This document shows positions 1 through 8,487 of a stretch of DNA of 26,351 bases, piece after piece. The stretch's first letter is position 1. Each line of letters begins with the position of its first letter. The notes beneath the pieces are model-generated. The model was given only the letters and a program-made list of their open reading frames with translations. It had not been told where the DNA came from and did not search any database. The stretch is taken from the NCBI GenBank assembly GCA_004552725.1, contig SFNM01000019.1, forward strand, positions 1 to 26,351, in the 5' to 3' direction. A program made the position numbers and the translations under genes. This DNA comes from Bacteroidales bacterium. GTDB lineage: Bacteria > Bacteroidota > Bacteroidia > Bacteroidales > Muribaculaceae.

Positions 1-335
1 CTACTAATTATGAATTCGATATTGATCTTGTTTTGGCTCGATTTAATCGCACAATTAGCATAATGAATTATGCCGCCGCAAGAATTGCCGGCGAGGTGGC
101 CGAATTTATGCGGCAGCATCGCTATGACGGCATATTTAGCGACGATGTGATGAGCGAGGGCATTGCCAAGTACATTGATATGCAATCATTCTTTAACGAA
201 TGGGGCTATAAAAGCGAGGAGAAGTTCCGCCGCAATTGGAGTAATTTTACCGCAAAATACGGAAATAATGGTAGCGCCTATTTCCAAGATGACAATGCGT
301 ATATGCGACGATACGGTGTGTATGTCGACAACTAA
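1..335 (+). CDS. 3' end of an unrecognised protein gene (5' end outside window)
   Basis: The reading frame is open from the first complete codon (position 3) to a TAA at 333-335, giving 110 visible residues, so the true start probably lies before the window. A TTG at 33 is possible but there is no reason to prefer it. The visible part looks mainly helical, with an alternating charged and hydrophobic pattern in its first 60 residues. It ends in a polar, aromatic, Gly/Asn-rich tail that includes FNEWGY and YMRRYGVYVDN. There is no signal peptide, membrane segment or catalytic motif that I recognise, so no function is proposed. It converges on the - strand gene ending at 430, and a strong hairpin terminator follows its stop codon. 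Confidence 0.6.
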   Translation, partial: TNYEFDIDLVLARFNRTISIMNYAAARIAGEVAEFMRQHRYDGIFSDDVMSEGIAKYIDMQSFFNEWGYKSEEKFRRNWSNFTAKYGNNGSAYFQDDNAYMRRYGVYVDN

Positions 336-360
336 CTCACCCTCATAAGGAACATTTTTC

Positions 361-409
361 AAACGTAAACGTAGAACGTCAATATTTAGGTCGTTCTACG
401 TTTACGTTT
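361..409. terminator. Bidirectional intrinsic terminator between convergent genes
   Basis: A perfect 18-bp inverted repeat (361-378 with 392-409, loop 379-391) lies between two convergent genes. A T-rich run precedes it (354-359) and T residues follow the right arm (406-411), so it can end transcription in both directions. It would serve the partial gene on the left and the six-gene - strand cluster on the right. Confidence 0.85.
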
Positions 410-429
410 TTGCTCAGCTGAGTATCCGG

Positions 430-1041
430 CTATTGGAGGGGGCGGAGTGAGGGGAGGGTTTCAAGGTCGGCGGGGTAGATGAATTTGAGGTTGAGGAGAT
501 GTGCTGGCTCGGTGCGTTGTTGGGCTAAGAGTGCTTGGATAATGAGTTCGGTGCAGTAGAATTGGGTGGTGTCGGAGTGTGAGAAGCGGTGATCGAAAGG
601 TCGGTTGATAGAGAGGTTGTATTGGAGATAACGACGGAGAGCAATGGTGTCGAGTGGAGGGGTGAAACGCATGGCTTTGATGCTGCTTACGTCGTTGACT
701 TGGGCATATTGGTCGATTGTTTCGGCGGTGATTTGGTTGTATTCGGTCGACATGTGCACGAGCATTGGCTGACCGTGGTTGATAAGGATAAATCCGCAGT
801 GAGTGGAGCGGTCGATGCTTTCACCGCCGAAAGCGCGGACGATGGTACTTTGCCATGCGTTGCCGGCAGAGAAGAAAACATCGCCGGTTTGCCATTGTGA
901 TGTATCGGGCGGGGAGAAGGGTTGCCGGGTGCATTTCACCACAATAAACAAGGAGATGACGACCGCCGCGCCGAGGCAAATAATCACACCTGCCACTCGG
1001 CAAAGAATTTTGCTGAGCGGCAGGTGCGGAGTTAGAGGCAT
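430..1041 (-). CDS. YiiX/YebB-like permuted papain-fold (NlpC/P60 superfamily) membrane-anchored protein
   Basis: This 203-residue protein has one N-terminal membrane segment at about 13-36, then a soluble domain that should lie outside the inner membrane. The motif GDVFFSAG (53-60), a histidine in THCGFI (H81) and a cysteine in FYCTELI (C163, E165) follow the order of the circularly permuted NlpC/P60 family of YiiX and YaeF, where the catalytic His precedes the Cys. Such enzymes are thought to be thiol amidases or esterases, with few known substrates. It is the last gene of the - strand cluster, 12 bases after the preceding membrane-protein gene and just before a terminator. The family call is fairly firm; the substrate is unknown. 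Confidence 0.75.
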   Translation of the reverse strand: MPLTPHLPLSKILCRVAGVIICLGAAVVISLFIVVKCTRQPFSPPDTSQWQTGDVFFSAGNAWQSTIVRAFGGESIDRSTHCGFILINHGQPMLVHMSTEYNQITAETIDQYAQVNDVSSIKAMRFTPPLDTIALRRYLQYNLSINRPFDHRFSHSDTTQFYCTELIIQALLAQQRTEPAHLLNLKFIYPADLETLPSLRPLQ

Positions 1042-1053
1042 TATTTTCGTACT

Positions 1054-1464
1054 TTATTTATCTTGGGAGAATTGGTATGCCAAGAAAGTGGCTGCGCCAA
1101 GGATGATAAAGGCAATCCAAGCGAAAGCAGTGAACGACATGCCTTTGGGCAAGGCGATGGAAGAGATGATGCAAAGGATGGCGCTAACGCCGAAGTAGAT
1201 GGTCATTTGCTTGTCATCAGTGTCTTTCTTAATGAAACGAACCACAGCGGCTCCAAGCATTGCAATAAGAGTGATGATGAGGATTAATGCGCATCCGCTT
1301 GCGTTTCCGTCGAAGGCATCGGAGATAAATTCAAATGCGCCTTCTTGAGCCTTGCCGATGATGTCGATGCTGGGGAAGAATGCCATGAGTGCAAAGGCGA
1401 CGAGGCCGGCTACGAGATACACTTTGTCCTTGTGGCCTTTGAGTTGTTTAATCAGGTCGTCCAT
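1054..1464 (-). CDS. Small four-helix integral membrane protein of unknown function
   Basis: This 136-residue protein has four hydrophobic segments, at about 16-32, 56-77, 88-106 and 110-131. The N-terminus is basic (MDDLIKQLKGHKDK), a KKDTDDK patch lies between helices 2 and 3, and the last residues (QFSQDK) are polar. There is no catalytic motif or cysteine cluster. I do not recognise the family. It starts 21 bases after the P-type ATPase stop codon and ends 12 bases before the YiiX-like gene, so the three are probably co-transcribed. A supporting role for the pump is possible but rests only on position. Confidence 0.75.
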   Translation of the reverse strand: MDDLIKQLKGHKDKVYLVAGLVAFALMAFFPSIDIIGKAQEGAFEFISDAFDGNASGCALILIITLIAMLGAAVVRFIKKDTDDKQMTIYFGVSAILCIISSIALPKGMSFTAFAWIAFIILGAATFLAYQFSQDK

Positions 1465-1485
1465 AATAATGATGTTTAGAGGTTA

Positions 1486-4164
1486 TTATTTGGTTTTGAG
1501 GAGATTGCTTAGTAGAGGGATTAGCATTATCGGGGCGGTGATAGCCATGATGGTGAGCATATCGCTTAGGGGAATGGGCTCAACGTTGAACATCTGGCCA
1601 CCGAGGTAGACGATGGCGAATTGGCCGATGAAGATGGCTGATATTACACCGAAGAACACTTTGGATTGTCGCCAATTGTGGAATGGCGAGTGGCCGGAGG
1701 CAAATGAGCGGGCGTTGAAGAGGTTCCACACTTGGAGGAATACGAACGTGGTGAAGAAGAGTGTGAGGTCGTAGGTGGTGAGTGCGGGGGCATCTTTGCT
1801 GAAGAAGGAGGCGAAGAAAGCGGGCCAATCCACACCATCGATAGCATTGTCGGTGTTGAAGCGCAGATATTGCAAGAAGAACCAAAGGACTGCAACAAAG
1901 AGCACGCTTAAACCTACGATGCGACGCGTCATTGCCGGGGTGATGATGAAGTCGGAGTCGCGGCGGGGCTTCTGCTTCATCACGGCAGATGAAGGTGGAA
2001 GTGAAGCCAAGGCCAGGGCGGCAAAGGTGTCCATTATCAGGTTAACCCAGAGCATTTGAGTCACCGACAGAGGGGATTGTGTGCCGGTAAATGCACCGAT
2101 TACCACGATGATGCATGCCACCAGGTTCACAGTGAGTTGGAAGAGTACGAAGCGCTGGATGTTGAGGTAGAGCGAGCGACCCCACATCACGGCTTTTGCA
2201 ATCGAGGCGAAGGAGTTGTCCATGATAATGATGTCGCCGGCTTGCTTGGCCACGGAGGTGCCGTCGCCCATTGCCAGACCCACTTGGGCAGCGTTGAGGG
2301 CAGGCGCATCGTTGGTGCCGTCGCCGGTTACGGCCACTACTTCACCTTGCTGTTGTAGCACTGATACCAAGCGCGATTTATCGGTGGGTCGGGCTCGCGA
2401 CATTATCTTAATTCGCGAGGCACGGCGAGCGGCTTCTTCGTCGGAGAGGGCAGCCCATTCAGGACCGGAGATGTGGGCGTCGTCGCCGTCGCTGTCGGTC
2501 CACAAGCCTACTTGTCGGCCGATTTCTCGGGCAGTGCCGGGGGTGTCGCCGGTAACAATTTTCACGGCAATACCGGCGGCGAGGCTGTCGGCAATGGCAG
2601 CCGGTACTTCGTCGCGCACGGGGTCGGAGATGGCGCAGATGCCGGTGAATTCGAAGTCGATGCCGCCACGGAGTTCATCGTCTATAAAAAGCGGCGCGGC
2701 ATCGGAAGCCGGTATATGAGCCACGGCAAAACCGAGCGTTCGGTAGGCATGGTTTTGATATTCCAACAGTCGGGCGGAGATTTCCTTACGAGGCTGATTA
2801 TTTGCTACTGATGCGCAAAGGTCGAGCAAGATTTCCGGCGCGCCTTTGAGGAAAACGAGGCGGCTACCATCGGCTTGTGCTATGGCTGTAGCCATAAATT
2901 TGCGACGGGTGGAGAAAGGCAGTTGCTCAATGATTGGATTGGCATCGCGCAAAGCCGCGTAATCGATGCCGACGTCGGCGAGCCACAGCAGAAGTGCTCC
3001 TTCGGTGGGGTTGCCCACCACCTTGTGCCCATCGAGAAATGCGGTAGAGTTTAGAGCGATAGCCAAGGCTGTTTGGGCCGAAGGGGTATCGGATTTGTCG
3101 CAGTAGAAATTGGTGGCGGCCACGCTCATGCGATTGCGTGTGAGCGTGCCGGTTTTGTCGGTACAAATCACGGTGGTGGCGCCCATGGTTTCGCAAGCGT
3201 GCATACGGCGCACAAGATTGTTGGTGGCGAGCATGCGGCGCATACTCAGAGCCAGCGAGAGAGTGATGCTCATAGGCAATCCTTCGGGCACGGACACCAC
3301 GATGAGCGTGATTGCCAGCATCACGGTGGTGAGTGCGTATTCGATGGCGTCGATGGTGGTGGCGGCTCCCCAGTCCATCATAACGCACCGTCCGATGATG
3401 ATGAGCAGACCTACACCGTATGAAGCGTAGGAGATAAGGCGTCCGAGACGGTCGAATTGGCGGTCGAGGGGAGTGCGGTTGCCGGTATCAATGGTGGATG
3501 CTTTGAACACATGCCCCTGCTCGGTGGCATCGCCCACAGCGGATACAAGCATACGGCCGCGACCTTCGACCACGGTAGTGCCACGCATCACGGCTGTAGG
3601 CGGATAAGTGGTGTCAGCAGCGGAAATTTCGCCTTCGATATGCGATTTATGAGCAATAGGCTCGCCGGTGAGCGAACTTTCGTCTACGGAAAGTGAGAGG
3701 GAGTCGAACAGAGTACCGTCGGCGGGTACCTCGTCGCCGGTGTCGAGAATTACCACATCGTCGACTACCACATCGCGACGCGGGATTTCGCACACGCGGG
3801 CATCGCGCAACACTTTCACCGGCATATCATCGTTCACCGCGTTGAGTATCTCAAATTTGCGGTCGGCGCTTACTTCGAGCCAAAAGCCGATGAGTGTGGC
3901 CAATTGGATGGCAAGAAAAATGCCTAACGGTTCAAGAAACACTTTAGAGCCTTGTTCGGTGACGACATATTCGTATACGGCAATCCCGATGCTAAGGCAT
4001 AAGGCTACCAGCAGAATACGGATGAGCGGGTCGCGGAAATAGCCCAAGTACTTGCGCCAAAGCGAAGGCCGCGGCGGAGGGGTTATCACATTCACACCAT
4101 GCTTTTGGCGCGACTGAATAACTTGCGCGGTGCTAAGGCCCTGGTGTTTCGGATTGTTTGTCAT
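1486..4164 (-). CDS. Calcium-translocating P-type ATPase, P2B (PMCA-like)
   Basis: This 892-residue ATP-driven cation pump of the inner membrane most likely exports Ca2+. In order it shows an N-terminal cation-ATPase domain, the actuator-domain TGE (166-168), VPEGLP in helix 4 (292-297), the phosphorylated aspartate in DKTGT (D336), KGAPE in the nucleotide-binding domain, and TGDGTNDAPAL in the hinge. NNLVRRMHACETMG and QMLWVNLIMDTFAALALA resemble plasma-membrane Ca2+ pumps (P2B) more than SERCA. There is no C-terminal calmodulin-binding extension. An in-frame upstream ATG at 4191 would lie inside DUF4834; the ATG at 4164, one base after that gene's TGA, fits family N-termini better. Ion specificity is inferred. 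Confidence 0.9.
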   Translation of the reverse strand: MTNNPKHQGLSTAQVIQSRQKHGVNVITPPPRPSLWRKYLGYFRDPLIRILLVALCLSIGIAVYEYVVTEQGSKVFLEPLGIFLAIQLATLIGFWLEVSADRKFEILNAVNDDMPVKVLRDARVCEIPRRDVVVDDVVILDTGDEVPADGTLFDSLSLSVDESSLTGEPIAHKSHIEGEISAADTTYPPTAVMRGTTVVEGRGRMLVSAVGDATEQGHVFKASTIDTGNRTPLDRQFDRLGRLISYASYGVGLLIIIGRCVMMDWGAATTIDAIEYALTTVMLAITLIVVSVPEGLPMSITLSLALSMRRMLATNNLVRRMHACETMGATTVICTDKTGTLTRNRMSVAATNFYCDKSDTPSAQTALAIALNSTAFLDGHKVVGNPTEGALLLWLADVGIDYAALRDANPIIEQLPFSTRRKFMATAIAQADGSRLVFLKGAPEILLDLCASVANNQPRKEISARLLEYQNHAYRTLGFAVAHIPASDAAPLFIDDELRGGIDFEFTGICAISDPVRDEVPAAIADSLAAGIAVKIVTGDTPGTAREIGRQVGLWTDSDGDDAHISGPEWAALSDEEAARRASRIKIMSRARPTDKSRLVSVLQQQGEVVAVTGDGTNDAPALNAAQVGLAMGDGTSVAKQAGDIIIMDNSFASIAKAVMWGRSLYLNIQRFVLFQLTVNLVACIIVVIGAFTGTQSPLSVTQMLWVNLIMDTFAALALASLPPSSAVMKQKPRRDSDFIITPAMTRRIVGLSVLFVAVLWFFLQYLRFNTDNAIDGVDWPAFFASFFSKDAPALTTYDLTLFFTTFVFLQVWNLFNARSFASGHSPFHNWRQSKVFFGVISAIFIGQFAIVYLGGQMFNVEPIPLSDMLTIMAITAPIMLIPLLSNLLKTK

Positions 4165-4165
4165 A

Positions 4166-4477
4166 TCAGTTGATTTCTTCCCACTTGGCATCGCTCACCT
4201 TGGGCGAAGGGGTGTAAGAGCACGATGGGCTTGTGGGGTTGGTGGAGTCTTCGTTGGTAATTTCTTCGAATTGTGCGTCTTGTCCAACGGCGTTATCGTA
4301 TTTCGAGCGACGCGGTTGTTGCTGTTGCTGCTGCTGACGATTGCCTGCCTGGTTGAAAGCGTCGAAGGTGCGTTTTTGCATCTTGCGGAGTTGCCAAAAC
4401 AGCAAATGCTTTGCTATCCACGGACCGAAATAGAATAGCAAGAACACAATAAGCAGAATAATCAGGAGAACATTCAT
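4166..4477 (-). CDS. DUF4834 family small membrane protein
   Basis: This 103-residue protein has one N-terminal membrane segment (about 3-22), a basic stretch with paired Arg/Lys, then a polar, probably disordered tail. Seven glutamines run from 48 to 54, encoded by CAA/CAG codons. The layout matches DUF4834, small Bacteroidetes proteins usually found next to psd and pssA. Function is unknown. It starts 40 bases after pssA, and its TGA is one base from the P-type ATPase ATG, which suggests translational coupling to the pump. Confidence 0.8.
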   Translation of the reverse strand: MNVLLIILLIVFLLFYFGPWIAKHLLFWQLRKMQKRTFDAFNQAGNRQQQQQQQPRRSKYDNAVGQDAQFEEITNEDSTNPTSPSCSYTPSPKVSDAKWEEIN

Positions 4478-4517
4478 ATCTTATTTGTAATGAGGAGATT
4501 GAGTAGAGAGCTAAGGG

Positions 4518-5225
4518 TTATGCCGGCTGCTCTTTGCGACCAACGGCTGAGATGAGAATATAAAGCACAATAGCCCAAATCAAACCGGCCACACCTTCGG
4601 TGATGATGAACATCACAGTGGCCAAAATCAGGGCATAGCGGCGGAAATTCTCACGCACGGCAAAACTTTTGAGTTTGAGGGAGAACATACGCAAGCGGCT
4701 CACCATCAACCACGACATAAGCAAGGTGAGCACTACGATGGCCACCGAACCGGGATAGCCGTGTTGCTGTATCCAAGCGCTGATGCCAATCCAAAAGATA
4801 GCGTTGGCCGGGATTGGCAGGCCACGGAAGGTGGTGGTTTGGGTTGTGTCGACATTGAAAATCGCCAAGCGAAGGGCACCAAAAGCGGCAACGAGCAGTG
4901 GCACGAAGGCCAGCCACAAGGGCGCTTGATTGGCAACCATCGTGTTGAGCATCAGCATAGCGGGAGCCACACCGAAACTAACCACATCGGAGAGCGAGTC
5001 TAACTCGGCTCCAATATTCGAATAGGCATGGAGACCGCGTGCGGAAGCACCGTCGCAGAAATCAAACACAGCCGCTGCCGCAATGAAAATCCAGCACCAA
5101 TGGAGGCCTTGAAGGCCGCCCATAGGCGTATTGAGATGAAATGCCATATATATGGCGATGCAACCTGAGAGCAGGTTGCACAGTGTCAATATATTGGGAA
5201 TGAAAGAGATAACCTTATTCGACAT
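4518..5225 (-). CDS. pssA: CDP-diacylglycerol--serine O-phosphatidyltransferase
   Basis: The enzyme joins L-serine to CDP-diacylglycerol to make phosphatidylserine and CMP at the inner membrane. The 235-residue protein carries the full CDP-alcohol phosphotransferase signature, with aspartates at 55, 58, 76 and 80 and the DGASAR core at 58-63. Several hydrophobic segments surround it. The frame stays open upstream to 5333, which would overlap psd; the ATG at 5225 (MSNKVISFIPNILTLCNLLS) matches the usual family N-terminus and is preferred. It follows psd by 56 bases and precedes DUF4834, a common Bacteroidetes order. Its product is the substrate of Psd. Confidence 0.95.
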   Translation of the reverse strand: MSNKVISFIPNILTLCNLLSGCIAIYMAFHLNTPMGGLQGLHWCWIFIAAAAVFDFCDGASARGLHAYSNIGAELDSLSDVVSFGVAPAMLMLNTMVANQAPLWLAFVPLLVAAFGALRLAIFNVDTTQTTTFRGLPIPANAIFWIGISAWIQQHGYPGSVAIVVLTLLMSWLMVSRLRMFSLKLKSFAVRENFRRYALILATVMFIITEGVAGLIWAIVLYILISAVGRKEQPA

Positions 5226-5281
5226 GATTGTTGGGTTGGGTAACCATTGGTGGTTTGGATATATAACGCTTTTGGGCGCAA

Positions 5282-5956
5282 TTATGTTGGCGGATTGAGA
5301 CGACCCACGGGGGTAATGCCGCCCACCGTACAATCGCCTATCTTCACATTAATATCGGTGTTAATGGGTAAATATAGGTCTACGCGCGAGCCGAATTTGA
5401 TAAAGCCCAGATGGTCTTCAATGTTGGCCTCTGTACCTTTTTCGGCATAAGTGACAATGCGACGTGCTACGGCTCCGGCTATTTGGCGCACCAGCACGCG
5501 ATTGCCGTCGGGAGTGCGAATTACCACCGCCGAGCGTTCGTTTTCAGTGCTTGACTTGGGAAGGTATGCGGCTTGATAGCGCCCTTTATTATGGGCTACG
5601 GCTTCCACTACGCCATTTACAGGAAACCAATTGGCATGCACGTTAAAAATGCTCATAAACACAGACAACTGTATGCAACGGCAGTGCAAGAACTCATCTT
5701 CGAACACCTCTTCAAGAGCCACAACCTTGCCGTCGGCACTTGCCACCACCACATTGTTGATGTCGCCTTCGAATTTGCGGCGCGGGCTGCGGAAGAAATT
5801 TAAAGTAAGTAAGAAGATTATTCCGAGCACCACAGACACGGCAATAGGCCAGGATACGGGTGTAACCCACAGCCACATCGGCACACAAACTGCCGCCATA
5901 ATGCCCAGCATCACCAGCAGTATTTCATTGCCCTCATGGTGTATTTTTACTCTCAT
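5282..5956 (-). CDS. psd: Phosphatidylserine decarboxylase proenzyme (short type)
   Basis: The enzyme converts phosphatidylserine to phosphatidylethanolamine. This 224-residue proenzyme is of the short type. Two hydrophobic segments lie at about 10-50, followed by SADGKV (73-78), a histidine-containing stretch FMSIFNVHANWFP (100-112), and FGSRVDLYLP. Self-cleavage between Gly189 and Ser190 should leave the pyruvoyl cofactor on a short alpha chain. It is the first gene of the cluster that continues with pssA. A TAACTTTG -7 box lies 28 bases before the ATG. Confidence 0.95.
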   Translation of the reverse strand: MRVKIHHEGNEILLVMLGIMAAVCVPMWLWVTPVSWPIAVSVVLGIIFLLTLNFFRSPRRKFEGDINNVVVASADGKVVALEEVFEDEFLHCRCIQLSVFMSIFNVHANWFPVNGVVEAVAHNKGRYQAAYLPKSSTENERSAVVIRTPDGNRVLVRQIAGAVARRIVTYAEKGTEANIEDHLGFIKFGSRVDLYLPINTDINVKIGDCTVGGITPVGRLNPPT

Positions 5957-5984
5957 TGTAAATGGTTTCAGTCAATTAAATATG

Positions 5985-6020
5985 CAAAGTTAGCAATTTT
6001 TTTGGAAAATTCGCTACAAA
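5985..6020 (-). promoter_or_regulatory. Candidate psd promoter (Bacteroidetes -7 box)
   Basis: Read on the - strand, TAACTTTG (5992 to 5985) matches the Bacteroidetes -7 consensus TAnnTTTG and follows an A-tract. The nearest TTTG (6020-6017) is 24 bases upstream, longer than the usual 19-21, so the -33 element is doubtful. Initiation near 5979 would leave a leader of about 23 bases before psd. Confidence 0.55.
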
Positions 6021-6030
6021 ATCAGAAAAA

Positions 6031-6071
6031 AAGCAAAAAAATAGCGAGTTGCCTAAGGTAGACAACTCGCT
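6031..6071 (-). terminator. Intrinsic terminator of pnp
   Basis: On the - strand a 9-bp perfect stem (6071-6063 with 6051-6043) and an 11-base loop are followed by a T-run (complement of the A-rich 6031-6042). It begins about 20 bases after the pnp stop codon. Confidence 0.85.
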
Positions 6072-6091
6072 TCTATGATGGTTAGGTTTGA

Positions 6092-8323
6092 TTAGTTGCG
6101 GCGGGGACCACGATTTTCGCGACCTTCGCGGCGGGGACCGCGGTTTTCACGGCCTTCGCCTTCGGGACGTTCGCGGCGGGCGGGGCGTTCGCGGCGGGCG
6201 GGTTCTACGTAGCCTTCGGGCTTGTCGATAAGCGCACGCATCGACAGGCGGTATTTGCCTGTTTTCTTGTCGATTTCGATGAGTTTCACATCTACTTTGT
6301 CGCCTTCTTTAAGACCGGATGCTTCCATGTCGGCGAGACGTTCCCAAGAGATTTCGCTGATGTGGAGGAGGCCGTCGCGGTTAGGCATGAATTCCACGAA
6401 AGCGCCAAATTCCATGATGGAGCGCACGGTGCCGTGGTATACTTTGCCTTCTTCGGGGAGAGCCACGATGGCGTTGATCATCTCGAGGGCTTTATCGATG
6501 GAGGCCTTGTTGGCAGCAGCCACTTCGATATAACCGCCTTCGGGGATTTCGTCGATGGAGACGGTAGCGCCGGATGCTTCTTGGATGCCTTGGATTACTT
6601 TTCCGCCCGGGCCAATCACAGCACCGATGAGTTCTTTGGGAATGGTCATGGTGACGATGCGGGGCACGTGGGGCTTGTAATCTTCGCGCGGAGCGGGGAT
6701 TGTTTCGTTGATGATATTGAGGATGTGGAGGCGACCGTCGCGTGCTTGGTTGAGAGCACGTTCGAGGATTTCGTATGAGAGGCCGTCGCACTTGATATCC
6801 ATTTGAGTGGCGGTGATGCCATCGGCAGTACCGGTCACTTTGAAGTCCATGTCGCCGAGGTGGTCTTCATCGCCGAGGATGTCGCTGAGGATAGCGTACT
6901 TGGTGCCGTCGGAGATAAGGCCCATAGCAATACCGGCCACAGGCTTTTTCATCTTCACACCTGCGTCGAGCAGCGAGAGGGTGCCGGCGCATACGGTGGC
7001 CATCGAAGATGAGCCGTTCGACTCGAGGATGTCGCTGACTACACGGCATACGTAGGGGAAGTCGTCGGGGAACATACGCTTCAGAGCGCGGTGAGCCAAG
7101 TTGCCGTGGCCGATTTCGCGACGACCTACGCCGCGTTGAGCACGAGCTTCGCCGGTGGAGAAGGGGGGGAAGTTGTAGTGGAGGAGGAAGCGTTCGCGAC
7201 CTTGGTTGAGCACGTCGTCGAGGATTTTTTCATCGAGTTTTGTGCCGAGGGTCACAGTGGCGAGGGCTTGAGTTTCACCACGGGTGAAGATGGCAGAGCC
7301 GTGAGGGCCGGGAAGGTAATCGGTTTCGCACCAGATGGGGCGGATTTCGGTGGTTTTGCGGCCATCGAGACGCACACCTTCGTCGAGCACGCAGCGGCGC
7401 ATTGCTTCTTTTTCTACATCGTGGTAGTAGCGACGCACCAGCGGTTCTTTTTCTTCGCGTTCTTCTTCGGGAAGTGCGTCGATGTATTCTTGGCAGATAG
7501 CATCAAATGAATCCTGGCGCCAGTGTTTGTCGGCGCAGCCTTGGCGGGCGATGGCGTATGCTTTGTCGTAGCATTGTTTGCGCACGTCGGCTCGGAGGTC
7601 TTCGTCGTTGACTTCGTGGCAGTATTCGCGTTTCACGGTTTTGCCTGCGGCTTCTTCGAGTTCTTTAACAACGAGGCATTGTGCTTTGATTGCTTCGTGG
7701 GCGGTTTTGAGTGCTTCGAGCAGTTCGAGTTCCGACACTTCGTTCATCTCGCCTTCCACCATCATGATGTTGTCGTAGGTGGCACCGACCATGAGTTCCA
7801 TATCGGCTTTTTCGAGTTGTTCGAAAGTGGGGTTGATAACGAATTGGCCGTCGATGCGAGCCACGCGCACTTCAGAGATAGGGCCGTTGAAGGGGATGTC
7901 GCTGCAAGCGATGGCAGCGGAAGCGGCCAAGCCGGCGAGAGCATCGGGCATGTCAACACCGTCGGAGGAGAACATGGTGATGTTCACAAAAGTATCGGCG
8001 TGATAGTTGTCGGGGAAGAGAGGACGCATTACGCGGTCGACCAAGCGCGAGGTGAGGATTTCGTAATCGGAAGCGCGACCTTCGCGTTTGAGGAAACCGC
8101 CGGGGAAACGACCGGCAGCCGAGAATTTTTCTTTGTATTCAACAGTGAGGGGCATAAAGTCAACGCCTTCGCCCACTTCTTTAGCCGAGCAAACAGTGGC
8201 TAACAGCATGGTGTTGCCCATGCGAAGTTCTACCGCTCCATCGGCTTGTTTTGCTAATTTGCCGGTTTCGAGGGTGATAGTACGCCCGTCGGCAAGCACG
8301 ATGGTTTTTTTAATTGGATTCAT
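6092..8323 (-). CDS. pnp: Polynucleotide phosphorylase
   Basis: This 3'-5' phosphorolytic exoribonuclease takes part in mRNA and structured-RNA turnover. The 743 residues show two RNase PH-like domains separated by a helical linker, with FSTGEARAQRGVGRREIGHG in the second. A KH domain follows at about 560-615 (VIGPGGKVIQ), then an S1 domain from about 625 (GTVRSIMEFGAFVEF). The C-terminal 40 residues are a charged Arg/Glu/Gly/Pro tail with repeated REGRENRGPR-like units. The start (MNPIKKTIVLADGR) fits the family. It is monocistronic, with its own promoter (8375-8405) and terminator. Confidence 0.97.
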   Translation of the reverse strand: MNPIKKTIVLADGRTITLETGKLAKQADGAVELRMGNTMLLATVCSAKEVGEGVDFMPLTVEYKEKFSAAGRFPGGFLKREGRASDYEILTSRLVDRVMRPLFPDNYHADTFVNITMFSSDGVDMPDALAGLAASAAIACSDIPFNGPISEVRVARIDGQFVINPTFEQLEKADMELMVGATYDNIMMVEGEMNEVSELELLEALKTAHEAIKAQCLVVKELEEAAGKTVKREYCHEVNDEDLRADVRKQCYDKAYAIARQGCADKHWRQDSFDAICQEYIDALPEEEREEKEPLVRRYYHDVEKEAMRRCVLDEGVRLDGRKTTEIRPIWCETDYLPGPHGSAIFTRGETQALATVTLGTKLDEKILDDVLNQGRERFLLHYNFPPFSTGEARAQRGVGRREIGHGNLAHRALKRMFPDDFPYVCRVVSDILESNGSSSMATVCAGTLSLLDAGVKMKKPVAGIAMGLISDGTKYAILSDILGDEDHLGDMDFKVTGTADGITATQMDIKCDGLSYEILERALNQARDGRLHILNIINETIPAPREDYKPHVPRIVTMTIPKELIGAVIGPGGKVIQGIQEASGATVSIDEIPEGGYIEVAAANKASIDKALEMINAIVALPEEGKVYHGTVRSIMEFGAFVEFMPNRDGLLHISEISWERLADMEASGLKEGDKVDVKLIEIDKKTGKYRLSMRALIDKPEGYVEPARRERPARRERPEGEGRENRGPRREGRENRGPRRN
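6098..6204 (-). repeat. Degenerate in-frame repeats encoding the PNPase Arg/Glu/Gly/Pro tail
   Basis: GC-rich short repeats built around cggcggggacc and gttcgcggcggg encode RRERPARRERP and two near copies of EGRENRGPRR. They stay in frame, so copy number could change without breaking the gene. Disordered RG-rich tails like this often add RNA affinity. Confidence 0.7.
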
Positions 8324-8374
8324 GATGCTTTAATTATTATTTGTCTTCTGAGTTGTATTCGCACAAAATTCGTG

Positions 8375-8405
8375 CAAAGTTACGAAAAAAAATGCTGAAA
8401 AGCAA
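8375..8405 (-). promoter_or_regulatory. pnp promoter (TTG-N20-TAACTTTG)
   Basis: On the - strand TTG (8405-8403), 20 bases, then TAACTTTG (8382-8375) match the Bacteroidetes housekeeping promoter. An oligo-A/T tract sits just upstream of the -7 box. The predicted start near 8369 gives a leader of about 46 bases. Confidence 0.75.
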
Positions 8406-8452
8406 GTAGATAGGCAAAAATAGCAAATTTTAGCGCAGAAAAGAGCACATAT

Positions 8453-8484
8453 ACAAAAATCCCACAGGGGTGTCCTGTGGGATT
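8453..8484 (-). terminator. Terminator of the tRNA-Glu / rpsT / tRNA-Glu unit
   Basis: A perfect 10-bp stem (8484-8475 with 8467-8458) and a 7-base loop are followed on the - strand by TTTTTG. It begins three bases after the second tRNA-Glu ends. Confidence 0.85.
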
Positions 8485-8487
8485 ATG

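Noticed and set aside
2216..2719. A 167-codon + strand frame within the P-type ATPase region
   Set aside because: It is the complement of the ATPase phosphorylation and hinge domains; no promoter or terminator belongs to it.
5226..5333. Longer PssA start at 5333 adding 36 residues
   Set aside because: The extension overlaps the psd C-terminus and is unlike any PssA N-terminus I know; the ATG at 5225 gives the normal family start.
7523..8203. A 226-codon open frame on the + strand, rich in Phe, Val, His and Gly
   Set aside because: It lies wholly opposite pnp, whose protein match is unambiguous. Its composition is what the complement of pnp codons gives, and it has no start signal or family.
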